A stretch of 64,000 nucleotides of DNA from Candidatus Woesearchaeota archaeon (GCA_016185755.1 JACPMX010000015.1:1-64000), one strand, 5' to 3'; shown: positions 52,374 through 60,969, counted from the stretch's first letter. The notes: a model not told the origin generated them from the sequence alone. Program-made: numbers and translations.

Positions 52374-53023
52374 TGAGATTTAAGTCAATAAGCGAATGGA
52401 AAAATTACTGCTTCAATACCCATAAAGCTTACCTTAAAAACAGGTATTTTTCCTGCTGGATAAAACAAAAAAAAGTTGATATTTTCAATTATACTTCATT
52501 GGAAAAAGGCGCTCTGCAGGATATAAAAAAATCCGTGGAAGGCGCGCTAAGGCTGTGCAAAGGCAGCTCCAAAGTGACGATGCTCACCCGCAATCCAAGT
52601 GAGCTAAACTTTGCGGTAAAAAACAGCATCCTGATTGGAAAGGATATTATGAAAATGGTGAAAAAATCAAGAAAAAAGGATAAGAGCTGCAGTGCACGCA
52701 TCTTTTTGGCCAACAAAAGAGCTGCAGGCAATGGGCTCCTAAGGTTCGGAGATGCATTGACTTATGTTTCGGATGGCATGACAATTTTTACTTTTGACCC
52801 TTCAGTAAAATATCCGAAGAGATTTTTCAGGGACGAGGTTAAGCATGAAATATACCATCTTCTGGGGCTCAATGCCTACCATGAAGACACCGAAGTTAAA
52901 GGCTATGGGAAACTTTCAAAATGCAACATGGAGTACAATGCGCCATCTGAAATATTGTGCCAAAAATGCAGGGATGGCTTGATGTCGTTTTGGGAAGGGG
53001 TGAAAAATGCAAAATCAAGCTGA
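52370..53023 (+). CDS. compact archaemetzincin-like zinc metalloprotease
   Basis: A 217-residue protein with the zinc-protease motif H159-E-x-x-H163-x-x-G-L and a downstream CNM (185-187) and CxxC (197-200), recalling archaemetzincin (HExxHxxGxxH...CxM...CxxC). Differences: the third His is displaced two residues (His171 instead of 169) and the last cysteine spacing is short, so this is a divergent form. Residues 1-150 have no recognised domain. It is buried in the pyrimidine operon, overlapping pyrD (ATGA) and, by 17 nt, pyrK. A processing or quality-control protease co-expressed with pyrimidine enzymes is possible but unproven. Confidence 0.75.
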   Translation: MMRFKSISEWKNYCFNTHKAYLKNRYFSCWIKQKKVDIFNYTSLEKGALQDIKKSVEGALRLCKGSSKVTMLTRNPSELNFAVKNSILIGKDIMKMVKKSRKKDKSCSARIFLANKRAAGNGLLRFGDALTYVSDGMTIFTFDPSVKYPKRFFRDEVKHEIYHLLGLNAYHEDTEVKGYGKLSKCNMEYNAPSEILCQKCRDGLMSFWEGVKNAKSS

Positions 53024-53816
53024 AACCTGCAAAACAGATATTCCACAAATGCTGGAAATTGCCGATGTTGTGCAGGAAGGCAAAAGCCAGAAATCATTTT
53101 TCTTCAGGCATTCAATCGATTCCAAGCCCGGCCAATTCATAATGGTCTGGCTGCCAAGTGTTGATGAAAAGCCAATGGCGGTTTCATACCGCAGCAAAAA
53201 TGAATTTGCTTTCACATCGCAGGCAATTGGGATTTTCACAAATGCTCTTGACAGGCTGAAGAAAGGCGATAAATTGGGAATAAGGGGCCCTTATGGAAAT
53301 TCATTCTCGCTAAAAAACAACTCTTGTGTTGTTGCAGGGGGGGTTGGCATATCGTCTGTTTCCACTTTGATTGATTCCTTAAAAAATCCATTAATAATCT
53401 ACGGCGCAAGAAGCAAAGAGAATTTGATTTACATGAAAAGATATGAGGATAAAAAGATGATTATTGCAACAGACGACGGCTCTTTTGGAAGAAAAGGCTT
53501 CACAACAGATGCTTTGGATGAATTGCTGTCCACTAAAAAGATAAAAATAGTCTACACCTGCGGCCCTGAAATCATGATGAAGAAAATTTTTGAGATATGC
53601 CGAAAGCATAAGGTCGAGCTTGAGGCATCTCTTGAAAGGTACATGGCATGCGGCTTCGGCATATGCGGCAAGTGCATGATAAATGACAGGATATGCTGCA
53701 TTGACGGGCCAATCTTTAATTCAAAGCAATTAAATCAAATGCCGGATTTCGGTAATTTCGCAAGATTGAAGAGCGGAAGGAAAGTTACTTTGAAGGAATA
53801 TCATTCGGTGCACTAA
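53007..53816 (+). CDS. pyrK: dihydroorotate dehydrogenase electron-transfer subunit
   Basis: A 269-residue ferredoxin-reductase-like protein passing electrons from PyrD to NAD. A FAD-binding beta barrel comes first (about 1-100, with FIMVWLPSVDEKPMAVSYRS), then the nucleotide-binding domain (VVAGGVGISSVSTLID, IYGARSKENLIY), and a C-terminal 2Fe-2S site CGFGICGKCMINDRICCIDGP. The spacing before the last Cys is shorter than in Bacillus PyrK. The start overlaps the preceding gene and is preceded by GGGGTG. Confidence 0.93.
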   Translation: MQNQAETCKTDIPQMLEIADVVQEGKSQKSFFFRHSIDSKPGQFIMVWLPSVDEKPMAVSYRSKNEFAFTSQAIGIFTNALDRLKKGDKLGIRGPYGNSFSLKNNSCVVAGGVGISSVSTLIDSLKNPLIIYGARSKENLIYMKRYEDKKMIIATDDGSFGRKGFTTDALDELLSTKKIKIVYTCGPEIMMKKIFEICRKHKVELEASLERYMACGFGICGKCMINDRICCIDGPIFNSKQLNQMPDFGNFARLKSGRKVTLKEYHSVH

Positions 53817-53817
53817 A

Positions 53818-55017
53818 ATGTCAATCCTAATTAAAAACTGCCGGATACTTGTAAAAGACAAGCTCTATGTTAAAAACATCCTCATTAAAAATGGCAAAAT
53901 AGCCAAAATAACAAACAAAGAGCTTAAGGCAGACAAAATAATTGATGCAAAAAACAACCTTGTGCTGCCTGGGCTGATCGATGTCCATGTCCACTTCAGG
54001 GAGCCTGGACTAACTCATAAAGAGGATTTTCTTACAGGAAGCATGGCTGCTGCAAAGGGAGGCATTACGACAATTCTTGACATGCCCAACACCATTCCGC
54101 CTACAACAACAATTGTAGCGCTGGAAGAGAAAAGAAAACTTGCGGCAAAAAGCATAGTCAACTACGGCTTTAATTTCGGCGCATCCGGCAACATCTCTGA
54201 CATCAAAAAAGCGAAAAATATTGCTGCAGTCAAACTGTACATGGACCCCACAACCGGAGACTTAAAGACTGACGATTTGGAATTAATAAAGGATGTTTTG
54301 AAAGCATCCAAACTCATAATAGCGCATGCAGAGGAGGACAATGTAAAAAGCCTGATAGAAATCATGGCCAAAAACAAGATAAAAAATCATCTTCATGTCG
54401 CGCATGTAAGCTCTGAAATGGAGCTGAATCACGCCAAATCAAGAAAGCTGAAAAATGTCACTGTTGAAGTCACCCCGCACCATCTGTTCATGAATGAAAA
54501 AGATTTGCAAGCCCTTGGCGCTTTTGCGGAAATGAAGCCAAGACTTAAAACAGAAAATGATCAAAAAGCATTGTGGCATGGAATTAATAATGGAATGGTG
54601 GATGTCATTGCATCCGACCATGCGCCTCATCTGAAAGAGGAAAAAGAAAAAGCAAATTATCCTTTTGGAGTTCCGGGGGTAGAGACGATGCTGCCTTTGC
54701 TTCTTGACGCCTTCAATAAAAACATGATAACACTGCCAAAAATAATGGAGCTCTGCTGCGAAAACCCTGCCAAAATATTCCGGATAAAGAACAAGGGGTT
54801 GCTGAAGGAAGGCTATGATGCAGACCTGGTCATTGCCGACATTGAAAAAAGGCAGGCTGTAAGGAGCGAGGATTTGCTCACAAAATGCAAATGGAGCCCT
54901 TTTGAGGGGAAAATATTAAAAGGATGGCCTGTGGCAACAATCATAAACGGAAATGTTGTTTACGATAACGGCCAGATTTTTGGCATAAAGGCAAAAGAGG
55001 TTCAATATGGCAGATAA
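53818..55017 (+). CDS. pyrC: dihydroorotase
   Basis: A 399-residue amidohydrolase cyclising carbamoyl aspartate to dihydroorotate. GLIDVHVHFREPGLTHKEDF gives the binuclear metal HxH; the His ligands in IIAHAEED and LHVAHVSS and the late Asp in VIASDHAPHLKEEK complete the site. It is a type I (longer) dihydroorotase. It follows pyrK by 1 nt and overlaps pyrE by 11 nt. Confidence 0.96.
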   Translation: MSILIKNCRILVKDKLYVKNILIKNGKIAKITNKELKADKIIDAKNNLVLPGLIDVHVHFREPGLTHKEDFLTGSMAAAKGGITTILDMPNTIPPTTTIVALEEKRKLAAKSIVNYGFNFGASGNISDIKKAKNIAAVKLYMDPTTGDLKTDDLELIKDVLKASKLIIAHAEEDNVKSLIEIMAKNKIKNHLHVAHVSSEMELNHAKSRKLKNVTVEVTPHHLFMNEKDLQALGAFAEMKPRLKTENDQKALWHGINNGMVDVIASDHAPHLKEEKEKANYPFGVPGVETMLPLLLDAFNKNMITLPKIMELCCENPAKIFRIKNKGLLKEGYDADLVIADIEKRQAVRSEDLLTKCKWSPFEGKILKGWPVATIINGNVVYDNGQIFGIKAKEVQYGR

Positions 55018-55633
55018 AATTGCTGAGACTTTGCTGAGTCTAAATGCAGTAATGCTCCGCACAAGTCCTCCTTTCAGGTGGGTTTCAGGCATTTTGTCGC
55101 CTATCTACACCGACAACAGGATCCTCATGAGCTACACGAAGGAAAGGGAATTCATAGTAAATTCTTTCATAAAATTAATAAGGAAAAATAAGCTTGAATT
55201 TGACGGCTTTGCAGGAACTGCAACAGCAGGCATACCATGGGCTGCATGGCTAAGCCAGAAATTCAGGAAGCCGATGGTGTATGTGAGAAGCGAGGCAAAA
55301 GACCACGGAAAGGAGAACCTTGTGGAAGGCAAGGTCCAGGAAGGGAAAAAATACATTGTTGTCGAGGATCTGATAAGCACGGGAAGCAGCTCGATAAATA
55401 CCATAAATGCAGTGCGCGGGAAAGGCGGAATTGTGGAAAGCTGCATTGCGATTTTCACTTACGAACTAGAAAAATCCAAAAGCTGCTTTGAATCTGCAAA
55501 TGTAAAACTGCTCACGCTTACGGATTTCACCAGCTTTGTTAAGACAGCCATGAAGAAAAAATACATTTCAAAAGAGCAGTTAACCCACATAATTGACTGG
55601 AAGAAAAATCCTGAAGGATGGGTTGCAGTATGA
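55007..55633 (+). CDS. pyrE: orotate phosphoribosyltransferase
   Basis: A 208-residue type I phosphoribosyltransferase making OMP from orotate and PRPP. SPIYTDNR near residue 31, GFAGTATAGIPWAAWLS, VYVRSEAKDHGKEN (flexible loop) and the PRPP motif YIVVEDLISTGSSSINT are present. Length and start are typical; it overlaps pyrC, and its stop overlaps the next small gene (ATGA). Confidence 0.96.
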   Translation: MADKIAETLLSLNAVMLRTSPPFRWVSGILSPIYTDNRILMSYTKEREFIVNSFIKLIRKNKLEFDGFAGTATAGIPWAAWLSQKFRKPMVYVRSEAKDHGKENLVEGKVQEGKKYIVVEDLISTGSSSINTINAVRGKGGIVESCIAIFTYELEKSKSCFESANVKLLTLTDFTSFVKTAMKKKYISKEQLTHIIDWKKNPEGWVAV

Positions 55634-55722
55634 CGATGAATCAATTTAGCAAAGATTTTTGGGCGTTATACGTTTTGCTGGGAATTTTGCTTGCAGCATT
55701 TGTTTACAGGATAGTGGTTTAA
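55630..55722 (+). CDS. 30-aa single-TM microprotein inside the pyr operon
   Basis: A 30-residue peptide, MTMNQFSKDF followed by a hydrophobic helix (WALYVLLGILLAAFVY) and ending RIVV: one membrane segment. Its ATG overlaps the pyrE stop (ATGA) and its stop is 1 nt before the pyrF ATG, so it is coupled exactly like the real genes around it, and the gap is fully explained by it. I know of no such peptide in pyrimidine operons. It might tether or tune an operon enzyme, or belong to a membrane complex with the PyrD-PyrK oxidoreductase. Confidence 0.65.
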   Translation: MTMNQFSKDFWALYVLLGILLAAFVYRIVV

Positions 55723-55723
55723 A

Positions 55724-56416
55724 ATGCAGATAATAAAGCTGAAAAAATCAATAATACCGAGCTGCGATGTTGGCAGCCTGGAAAAATTAAGCAAGTTAGT
55801 CAGGGCAACCTGTTCTGTGAAAGGTGTTGGAGCTTACAAAATCGGGTTTGAGTTAGTTATACCTTTCGGCATGCAAAGTGTTGTGAAAACAATAAGAAAG
55901 CATACAAAACTGCCAATCATATATGACCATCAGAAGGCCGGAACAGACATTCCCGATATGGGGGAAAAATTCATGAAAGCATGCAGGCTTGCTGATGCTG
56001 TCATTTTATTCCCGCAGGCAGGGCCTGAAACTGAAGCGGCATGGATAAAAGCAGCTCAGCAGGCAAAGATGAATGTCATAATTGGCGGAGAAATGACGCA
56101 TCAGGCTTACTTGAAAGAAACAGGGGGATTTATTGATGATGATGCGCCAAAAAAGATGTACGAAATCGCTTCCTCAATGGGCGTTGCAGATTTTGTGATT
56201 CCCGGCAACAAGCCTGAAAAGGCAATGGAATACGTCAATTTGATAAAAAACAAAATCAGCAATCCGGTATTCTACAGCCCTGGCCTGATTATGCAGGGCG
56301 GAAGCATAGGCGTCTTGGCAAAGCAGCTTGACTCGTGGCATGCAATTGTCGGAAGAGCGATTTACGAGGCAAAAGACATGAAGAAAGCATGCGAAGAATT
56401 GGCGAAAGAATTATAA
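55724..56416 (+). CDS. pyrF: orotidine 5'-phosphate decarboxylase
   Basis: A 230-residue TIM-barrel decarboxylase completing UMP synthesis. Residues about 38-85 carry the substrate strand and loop, GAYKIGFELVIPFGM, and the active-site segment YDHQKAGTDIPDMG, where the Asp-x-Lys-x-x-Asp of textbook enzymes appears as Asp-x-x-Lys-x-x-x-Asp. Later, ADFVIPGNKPE and FYSPGLIMQGG correspond to the phosphate-binding strands, and WHAIVGRAIYEAKD is the C-terminal Gly-Arg loop. The assignment is supported by the last GRAIY motif and operon context. Confidence 0.9.
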   Translation: MQIIKLKKSIIPSCDVGSLEKLSKLVRATCSVKGVGAYKIGFELVIPFGMQSVVKTIRKHTKLPIIYDHQKAGTDIPDMGEKFMKACRLADAVILFPQAGPETEAAWIKAAQQAKMNVIIGGEMTHQAYLKETGGFIDDDAPKKMYEIASSMGVADFVIPGNKPEKAMEYVNLIKNKISNPVFYSPGLIMQGGSIGVLAKQLDSWHAIVGRAIYEAKDMKKACEELAKEL

Positions 56417-56433
56417 AATTTTAAGCGATTGAA

Positions 56434-56874
56434 ATGAAACTGACAAGCCCTGTATTTGCAAATAACGGGACAATCCCCTCAGAATACACCTGTGATGGAA
56501 ACGATTTATCGCCTGAATTGATTATTGATGACGTGCCTTCAAATGCAAAAAGCCTTGTTTTGATAAGCGATGACCCTGACGCGCCTGTCGGCACATGGGA
56601 CCACTGGGTCGTGTTTAACATTCCTGCAGCAACAAAAGAAATCCAAAAAGGAAAAGAGCCGAAAGGCATTGGCGGCAGAAACAGCTGGGGCAGGACAGGC
56701 TACGGAGGCCCATGCCCTCCATCCGGAACACACAGGTATTTCTTCAAGCTTTATGCTTTGGATATTATGCTCAATCTGCCGCAAGGCGCAGCAAAAAAAG
56801 ACATTGAAAAGGAAATGCAAGGGCATATTGCTGCAAAAGCGGAATTGATGGGAACTTACAAGAGAAGCAGATAA
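56434..56874 (+). CDS. YbhB/YbcL family PEBP-like protein
   Basis: A 146-residue Raf-kinase-inhibitor-like/PEBP protein. DDPDAPVGTWDHWVVFNIP (ligand-pocket strand), GRTGYGGPCPPSGTHRYFFKLYALD and the N-terminal YTCDGNDLSPEL are the family signatures. Its biochemical role in prokaryotes is unknown; a phosphate-type ligand site is conserved. It follows pyrF by 17 nt and may be read with the operon. Confidence 0.93.
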   Translation: MKLTSPVFANNGTIPSEYTCDGNDLSPELIIDDVPSNAKSLVLISDDPDAPVGTWDHWVVFNIPAATKEIQKGKEPKGIGGRNSWGRTGYGGPCPPSGTHRYFFKLYALDIMLNLPQGAAKKDIEKEMQGHIAAKAELMGTYKRSR

Positions 56875-57062
56875 AAATGAATATCGCTGTATGCGATGTC
56901 TAATTGCTGCCGTGCTTAAATAAGAAAAGATTTAAACTGCTTCTTAAAAGATTGACAGATTGGCTGGATAGACTGAGGCAAAATAAGGAAATTTAAAATG
57001 CCAGACATTTTTGCAAAACTTTAGTGGGAAGATTTTTAAAGCTCTATAATCTAATTGCGTTT

Positions 57063-57701
57063 ATGATGTTGGATGTGCCGTTCTATGAAAATAAATTGGA
57101 AGGAAACCAATGCATGCAGGCTTCTATGAAGTCTGTTTTGAAGCATTTTCTCGATAAAGAATTCAGTTTGCAGGAGCTGGACAGGCTTACCGGAAGGAAA
57201 AAAGGCTTTTGGACATGGACATCCCAAATTGTTACAGTCTTGCACGATTTAGGCTTGGATTTAAAATATTACTCAAAAACAGATTTGGGGCCTTTTTTGG
57301 AAGGCGAACCCTTCATTAGAAAACATTTTGGCAAAGACGCGGACAAGATACTGAAATTTACGGATTTGCCGGAGGTTATGAAGTCAATCAAAAAATTAAA
57401 AAAATACGGCGTATTTGAAAAAAAGAGGCTTTCTTTTGATGATATAGCAAATTACATAAAACAGCAGCATGTGCCCTTGATGCTGATAGACTGGAACAAA
57501 ATTGCAGGGATAAAGGGTTCTTTCCAGGGGCATCTTGTTGTTGTAACTGGATTTGACGAAGAAAATGTTTTTTATCACGAATCAGGCCCAAGAAATCCTG
57601 CACCTGATAAGCAGGTTTCTAAGAAAATTTTTATGGAAGCCTGGAATGCCAATGGGACCGATAATGATGTTGTTATAGTTTTCGGGAAAAGAAAAGTCTA
57701 G
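57063..57701 (+). CDS. C39-like papain-fold peptidase
   Basis: A 212-residue protein with Q16-C17 in EGNQCMQASMKSVLKH, the N-terminal catalytic pair of C39-like papain-fold peptidases, and a late His in FQGHLVVVTGFD followed by NVFYHESGP carrying Asp/Asn-type residues. No signal peptide, ABC transporter or bacteriocin precursor is adjacent, so it is a stand-alone cytoplasmic member. The TATA-like TTTTTAAAG (57033-57041) puts the transcript start near 57063, so ATG 57063 is preferred to a GTG at 57024. The substrate is unknown. Confidence 0.75.
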   Translation: MMLDVPFYENKLEGNQCMQASMKSVLKHFLDKEFSLQELDRLTGRKKGFWTWTSQIVTVLHDLGLDLKYYSKTDLGPFLEGEPFIRKHFGKDADKILKFTDLPEVMKSIKKLKKYGVFEKKRLSFDDIANYIKQQHVPLMLIDWNKIAGIKGSFQGHLVVVTGFDEENVFYHESGPRNPAPDKQVSKKIFMEAWNANGTDNDVVIVFGKRKV

Positions 57702-57714
57702 AAACTTAAACAAA

Positions 57715-58872
57715 ATGCCAAGCTGCAAATCAGTCTACGACCCGCAGGAAGACAGCACCATGCTGGAAAAATATGTCCGGCAATACGCTAAAGGCAAAGT
57801 GCTTGACATCGGAACAGGCTCGGGAATACAGGCAATTGCAGCAGCGCAAAGCAAGAATGTGATTTCAGTCCTTGCGACTGACATCCAGAAAGGAGTGATT
57901 GATTACTGCAAAAAATGCATTAAGAACAGAAAAATAAAATTCATGCAGTCGAATTTGTTCAGGAATATAAAAGGGAAATTCGACACCATAATATTCAATC
58001 CCCCTTATCTTCCCCAGGAGCTTAAGGTCAAGGATTTAACCATAGATGGCGGCAAAAAAGGCTATGAAGTCATTGAAAGATTTTTGAAAGATGCCAATAA
58101 TTTCCTAAAGCCTGAGGGGATAATCCTCATGGTTTTCTCATCTTTGACAAAAAAAGAAAAAGTCGAGGAATTCATCAAAAACAGCCTGCTTGATTTTAGG
58201 GAGCTGGAGAATCAGCACATATTCTTTGAAGACCTGTACGTTTACTTGCTCAGAAAAAATGAATTTTTGAAAAAAATTGAAGCTAAAGGAATTTCAAGCG
58301 TGGAATACCTGGCAAAAGGCCACAGGGGGATAATTTTCACAGGCATCTTCAAAAGCAGAAAAATCGCAGTCAAGGCAAAAAATCCCAAAAGCGCTGCATC
58401 AGGAAGAATCCAGAACGAGGCAAAGTGGCTGGAAAAGCTCAACAGGCTCGGAATAGGCCCGAAGCTGGCTTTTGCAGGGGATGATTATTTTGCCTGCAGG
58501 TATATTGAAGGCGATTTCATACTCGAATTCATCAAAAAATCAAATAAGGCACAGATAAGGCAAGCCATTAAAAAAATATTCATGCAGATGCTTGCGCTTG
58601 ATAAGTTGGGCATAGACAAGGAAGAGATGCACCGCCCCCTGAAGCACGTCATAGTAAGCGGGAACAAGCCATGCCTTGTTGACTTTGAAAAGGTGCATTA
58701 CTCAAAAAATCCCAAGAATGTGACCCAGTTCTGCCAGTTTATACTGAATTCGGGGGAGCTGCTTGAAGAAAAGGGAATAGCGCCGGACAGGCAAAAAATA
58801 ATGAGGCTGGCAAAGATTTATAAAAATAGCAGGAACAAGGTGGATTTTGGGAAAATAATTGGTGCAATATGA
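57715..58872 (+). CDS. fusion of HemK/Mtq2-like methyltransferase and COG2112-type kinase
   Basis: A 385-residue two-domain protein. Residues 1-190 are a class I SAM methyltransferase: VLDIGTGSGIQAIAA (SAM site) and N95-P-P-Y, the motif of amide or base N-methyltransferases such as HemK/Mtq2, which methylate the GGQ glutamine of release factors. Residues about 195-385 resemble the RIO/Bud32-like kinases of COG2112: IEAKGISSVEYLAKGHRGIIF, IAVKAK (Lys), NEAKWLEKLNRLGIGPKLAF, ADDYFACRYIEG and a catalytic-loop-like MHRPLKHVIVSGNKPCLVDFEK (DFE instead of DFG). Both halves look complete. The link could couple translation-factor methylation with phosphorylation; this is inference. Confidence 0.85.
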   Translation: MPSCKSVYDPQEDSTMLEKYVRQYAKGKVLDIGTGSGIQAIAAAQSKNVISVLATDIQKGVIDYCKKCIKNRKIKFMQSNLFRNIKGKFDTIIFNPPYLPQELKVKDLTIDGGKKGYEVIERFLKDANNFLKPEGIILMVFSSLTKKEKVEEFIKNSLLDFRELENQHIFFEDLYVYLLRKNEFLKKIEAKGISSVEYLAKGHRGIIFTGIFKSRKIAVKAKNPKSAASGRIQNEAKWLEKLNRLGIGPKLAFAGDDYFACRYIEGDFILEFIKKSNKAQIRQAIKKIFMQMLALDKLGIDKEEMHRPLKHVIVSGNKPCLVDFEKVHYSKNPKNVTQFCQFILNSGELLEEKGIAPDRQKIMRLAKIYKNSRNKVDFGKIIGAI

Positions 58873-59840
58873 GGATAAAGAAAAAACATCTTATCGGCAT
58901 TGCAGTTGCTGCCGCAATAATCATAGCGGCGTTTTTCTACTTCAAGCCCTTTCAAAAGCCGGAGCCAAAGCCGGAAGAAAAAGATGATATAATCTGGCTT
59001 GTTGACAGCCAAGGCTATCTTGTTTATCCTCCTGACCGGGGGGAGATAAAATTTGCAAGGGAGAATTATGGTGAAACCGAAAACCTCACTATAAGCAGGA
59101 TTATTTACCCAAGCAGGAACGGCAATGTATATGGCCTGCTTGTATTGCCAAAGAGCGCATCAGACCTGATGCCGGGCATTGTCTTGCTTCCGGGAGCAGG
59201 AGTTTCAAAAGAAAGCGAGCTTGAGCTTGCAAAGAAGATTTCTTCGCTTGGCGCAGCTGTACTGACAATAGACCAAAGAGGTACAGGGGAGACAACCGGC
59301 AGGGTTAACACGATTGAGCAGGATTATGCTGATTTTATTAATGCAAGGGAGCCTTCGCAGCATCTGATGGTTTATGATGCATTGCGCGCTTACGACTTGC
59401 TGTACAGCGCACCTTTTGTAGATCCTGGCAGGATAATCATTGCAGGCGAAAGCCTTGGAGGCAGAATCGCTGTTATAGCTGCTGCCATTGACAGGAACAT
59501 AGAAGGGGTATTGGCTATAAGCTCTGCAGGCTTTGGCTTTGAGATGACCAATGACACAAGAGTCAATGCATTCCTCAATTCAATTGATTCCGACCATTAC
59601 ATTGACCAGATAAGCCCAAGGAAGCTGGTCATGATGCACAATGCGTATGATACAAAGATACCATTAAGCTCTGCTGCAAAGAGCTATTCAAAGGCACTTG
59701 AGCCGAAGCAGTTCATTTTGGTCAATGACACAGGCTGCGACCACGGCTACTGCGACAGCATGCATGAAGGCTTGGTTGCCGCCTTGGATTACCTCGTTGA
59801 TATAAGGTCAAGGACTTTGGTGAGCTTGCCTTCAGGATAA
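58869..59840 (+). CDS. membrane-anchored alpha/beta hydrolase
   Basis: A 323-residue serine hydrolase with an N-terminal signal anchor (about 8-25, MRIKKKHLIGIAVAAAIIIA) and a Pro/Glu/Lys linker, so the enzyme is probably outside the membrane. LLPGAG (oxyanion strand), TIDQRGTGET, GESLGGRIAVIAAA (nucleophile Ser), HNAYDTKIPLSSA (Asp) and CDHGYCD (His) form the triad. It resembles dipeptidyl-peptidase- or acetyl-esterase-like hydrolases; substrate unknown. It overlaps the methyltransferase-kinase gene by 4 nt (ATGA). Confidence 0.82.
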   Translation: MRIKKKHLIGIAVAAAIIIAAFFYFKPFQKPEPKPEEKDDIIWLVDSQGYLVYPPDRGEIKFARENYGETENLTISRIIYPSRNGNVYGLLVLPKSASDLMPGIVLLPGAGVSKESELELAKKISSLGAAVLTIDQRGTGETTGRVNTIEQDYADFINAREPSQHLMVYDALRAYDLLYSAPFVDPGRIIIAGESLGGRIAVIAAAIDRNIEGVLAISSAGFGFEMTNDTRVNAFLNSIDSDHYIDQISPRKLVMMHNAYDTKIPLSSAAKSYSKALEPKQFILVNDTGCDHGYCDSMHEGLVAALDYLVDIRSRTLVSLPSG

Positions 59841-59908
59841 ATTTATGCTGTTATTTTCATATATAATCCACTCGTTTAGGTGCTTTCGGAAGTGCTGCAC
59901 AAAAGCAA

Positions 59909-60004
59909 ACCTTTATATATAACCTCTGCATACTTACCTATGGTACATCGAAAAGGCTATTTCTAGTATTTTCGTGTAACTAAGTATAATCGGGTGAGTA
60001 AAGA
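59909..60004 (+). promoter_or_regulatory. promoter and leader of the 47-aa zinc protein
   Basis: A strong TATA box (TTTATATATAACC, 59909-59921) predicts transcription from about 59943, leaving a 60-nt leader that ends GGTGAGTAAAGA before ATG 60005, with GGTGA as a ribosome-binding site. This leadered promoter is unlike the leaderless ones nearby. Confidence 0.5.
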
Positions 60005-60148
60005 ATGCGATATGGAAGTTTTGAGAACAGAACTATGCATAAGATAAAATGTTCAGACTGCGGCGCAGATGCAGAAGTGCCATTTGAGCCAAAAGCAGGA
60101 AGAGCAGTTTATTGCAGAGACTGTTATAGCAAGAAGAGAAGGTTCTAG
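60005..60148 (+). CDS. 47-aa CxxC...CxxC zinc protein
   Basis: A 47-residue protein (MRYGSFENRT..., KIKCSDCGADAEVPFEPKAG, RAVYCRDCYSKKRRF) with CxxC at 16-19 and 37-40 and a basic end. It is the short form of the zinc domain in the 10410-10754 protein: DCG/KCG, EVPF, and VYC/IYC before the second pair correspond. An alternative start is Met11. Probably nucleic-acid-binding; function unknown. Confidence 0.7.
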   Translation: MRYGSFENRTMHKIKCSDCGADAEVPFEPKAGRAVYCRDCYSKKRRF

Positions 60149-60260
60149 GATTACGATCCAAGTTCACTAGTTTCTCAGATTTTATTTTTTCTTTTTTTTT
60201 GATTTTTTGGACTTTAGCCATAAGTCTATCTTTTTAAATAAAGACTGTTTTCTTTGTTTA

Positions 60261-60959
60261 ATGCAAGATACAATTAGAGCCGATAAGCTAATTGAAGAGA
60301 TGTTAATTGCAATATTACTTAAAGATACTCAAGCGAGGGTTGCAGTTATTGGACCTTCTACACTGGATCAAGACCATACTACCTTGTTTTTAAGTGATTT
60401 GTTGGCAGGAACTGAAGGTGAATTGCTAGTTGTGGACATACCGGAAGAAAGATTAAGGGGAACTTATGGTTCACTTCGCACATTGAAAAGCCAAATGGCT
60501 CAGATGAGACAAGTATACCCTCACCTAAAAGAGCCAACTTATCTTGAAGAAAATCTTTTTACTTTAAAGGGGATACCATCTGGCAGCATAGACTTTCTCT
60601 TGGATCATTCAGCATTGGGATGGATAGCTTTAAACATTCCAGAACCTGTTCCTCCTTATGAGGAAGCGGCATCCCAAGTTATAGCCAAATATAAGGCATT
60701 AATAAAACCTGACGGAACGATTATGCTGGCTGGCAGAAAGAGTCATTTTGATGGATCAAAAGATTCCGCTTGGCAAATAGACGTTGCTCATTTATTAGCA
60801 GCCAATCAGTTGAATGCTAAAATTGTCTCAATCAAAGATATTGATTTAAGAAATAGATTTCCAGAAATTTGTGATTTGAGAGACAAGAAGGGATTTGCAA
60901 GCGGATACCGAGGCCAATATTATCCTTGTGACACTGTAGCTTTATGCACTAAAGGATGA
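60261..60959 (+). CDS. SAM-methyltransferase-like Rossmann protein
   Basis: A 232-residue protein. AVIGPSTLDQDHT is in the place of the SAM glycine loop but lacks GxGxG, LLVVDIPEERL follows (acidic ribose-binding end), then SIDFLLDHSALGWI and LIKPDGTIMLAG, a late methyltransferase strand. The order is that of class I methyltransferases, but the degenerate SAM loop makes activity uncertain. The TATA-like TTTTTAAATA (about 60231-60240) lies about 25 nt before ATG 60261, supporting this start over an upstream TTG. AT-rich and without operon partners. Confidence 0.6.
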   Translation: MQDTIRADKLIEEMLIAILLKDTQARVAVIGPSTLDQDHTTLFLSDLLAGTEGELLVVDIPEERLRGTYGSLRTLKSQMAQMRQVYPHLKEPTYLEENLFTLKGIPSGSIDFLLDHSALGWIALNIPEPVPPYEEAASQVIAKYKALIKPDGTIMLAGRKSHFDGSKDSAWQIDVAHLLAANQLNAKIVSIKDIDLRNRFPEICDLRDKKGFASGYRGQYYPCDTVALCTKG

Positions 60960-60969
60960 TAGCAAAAAA

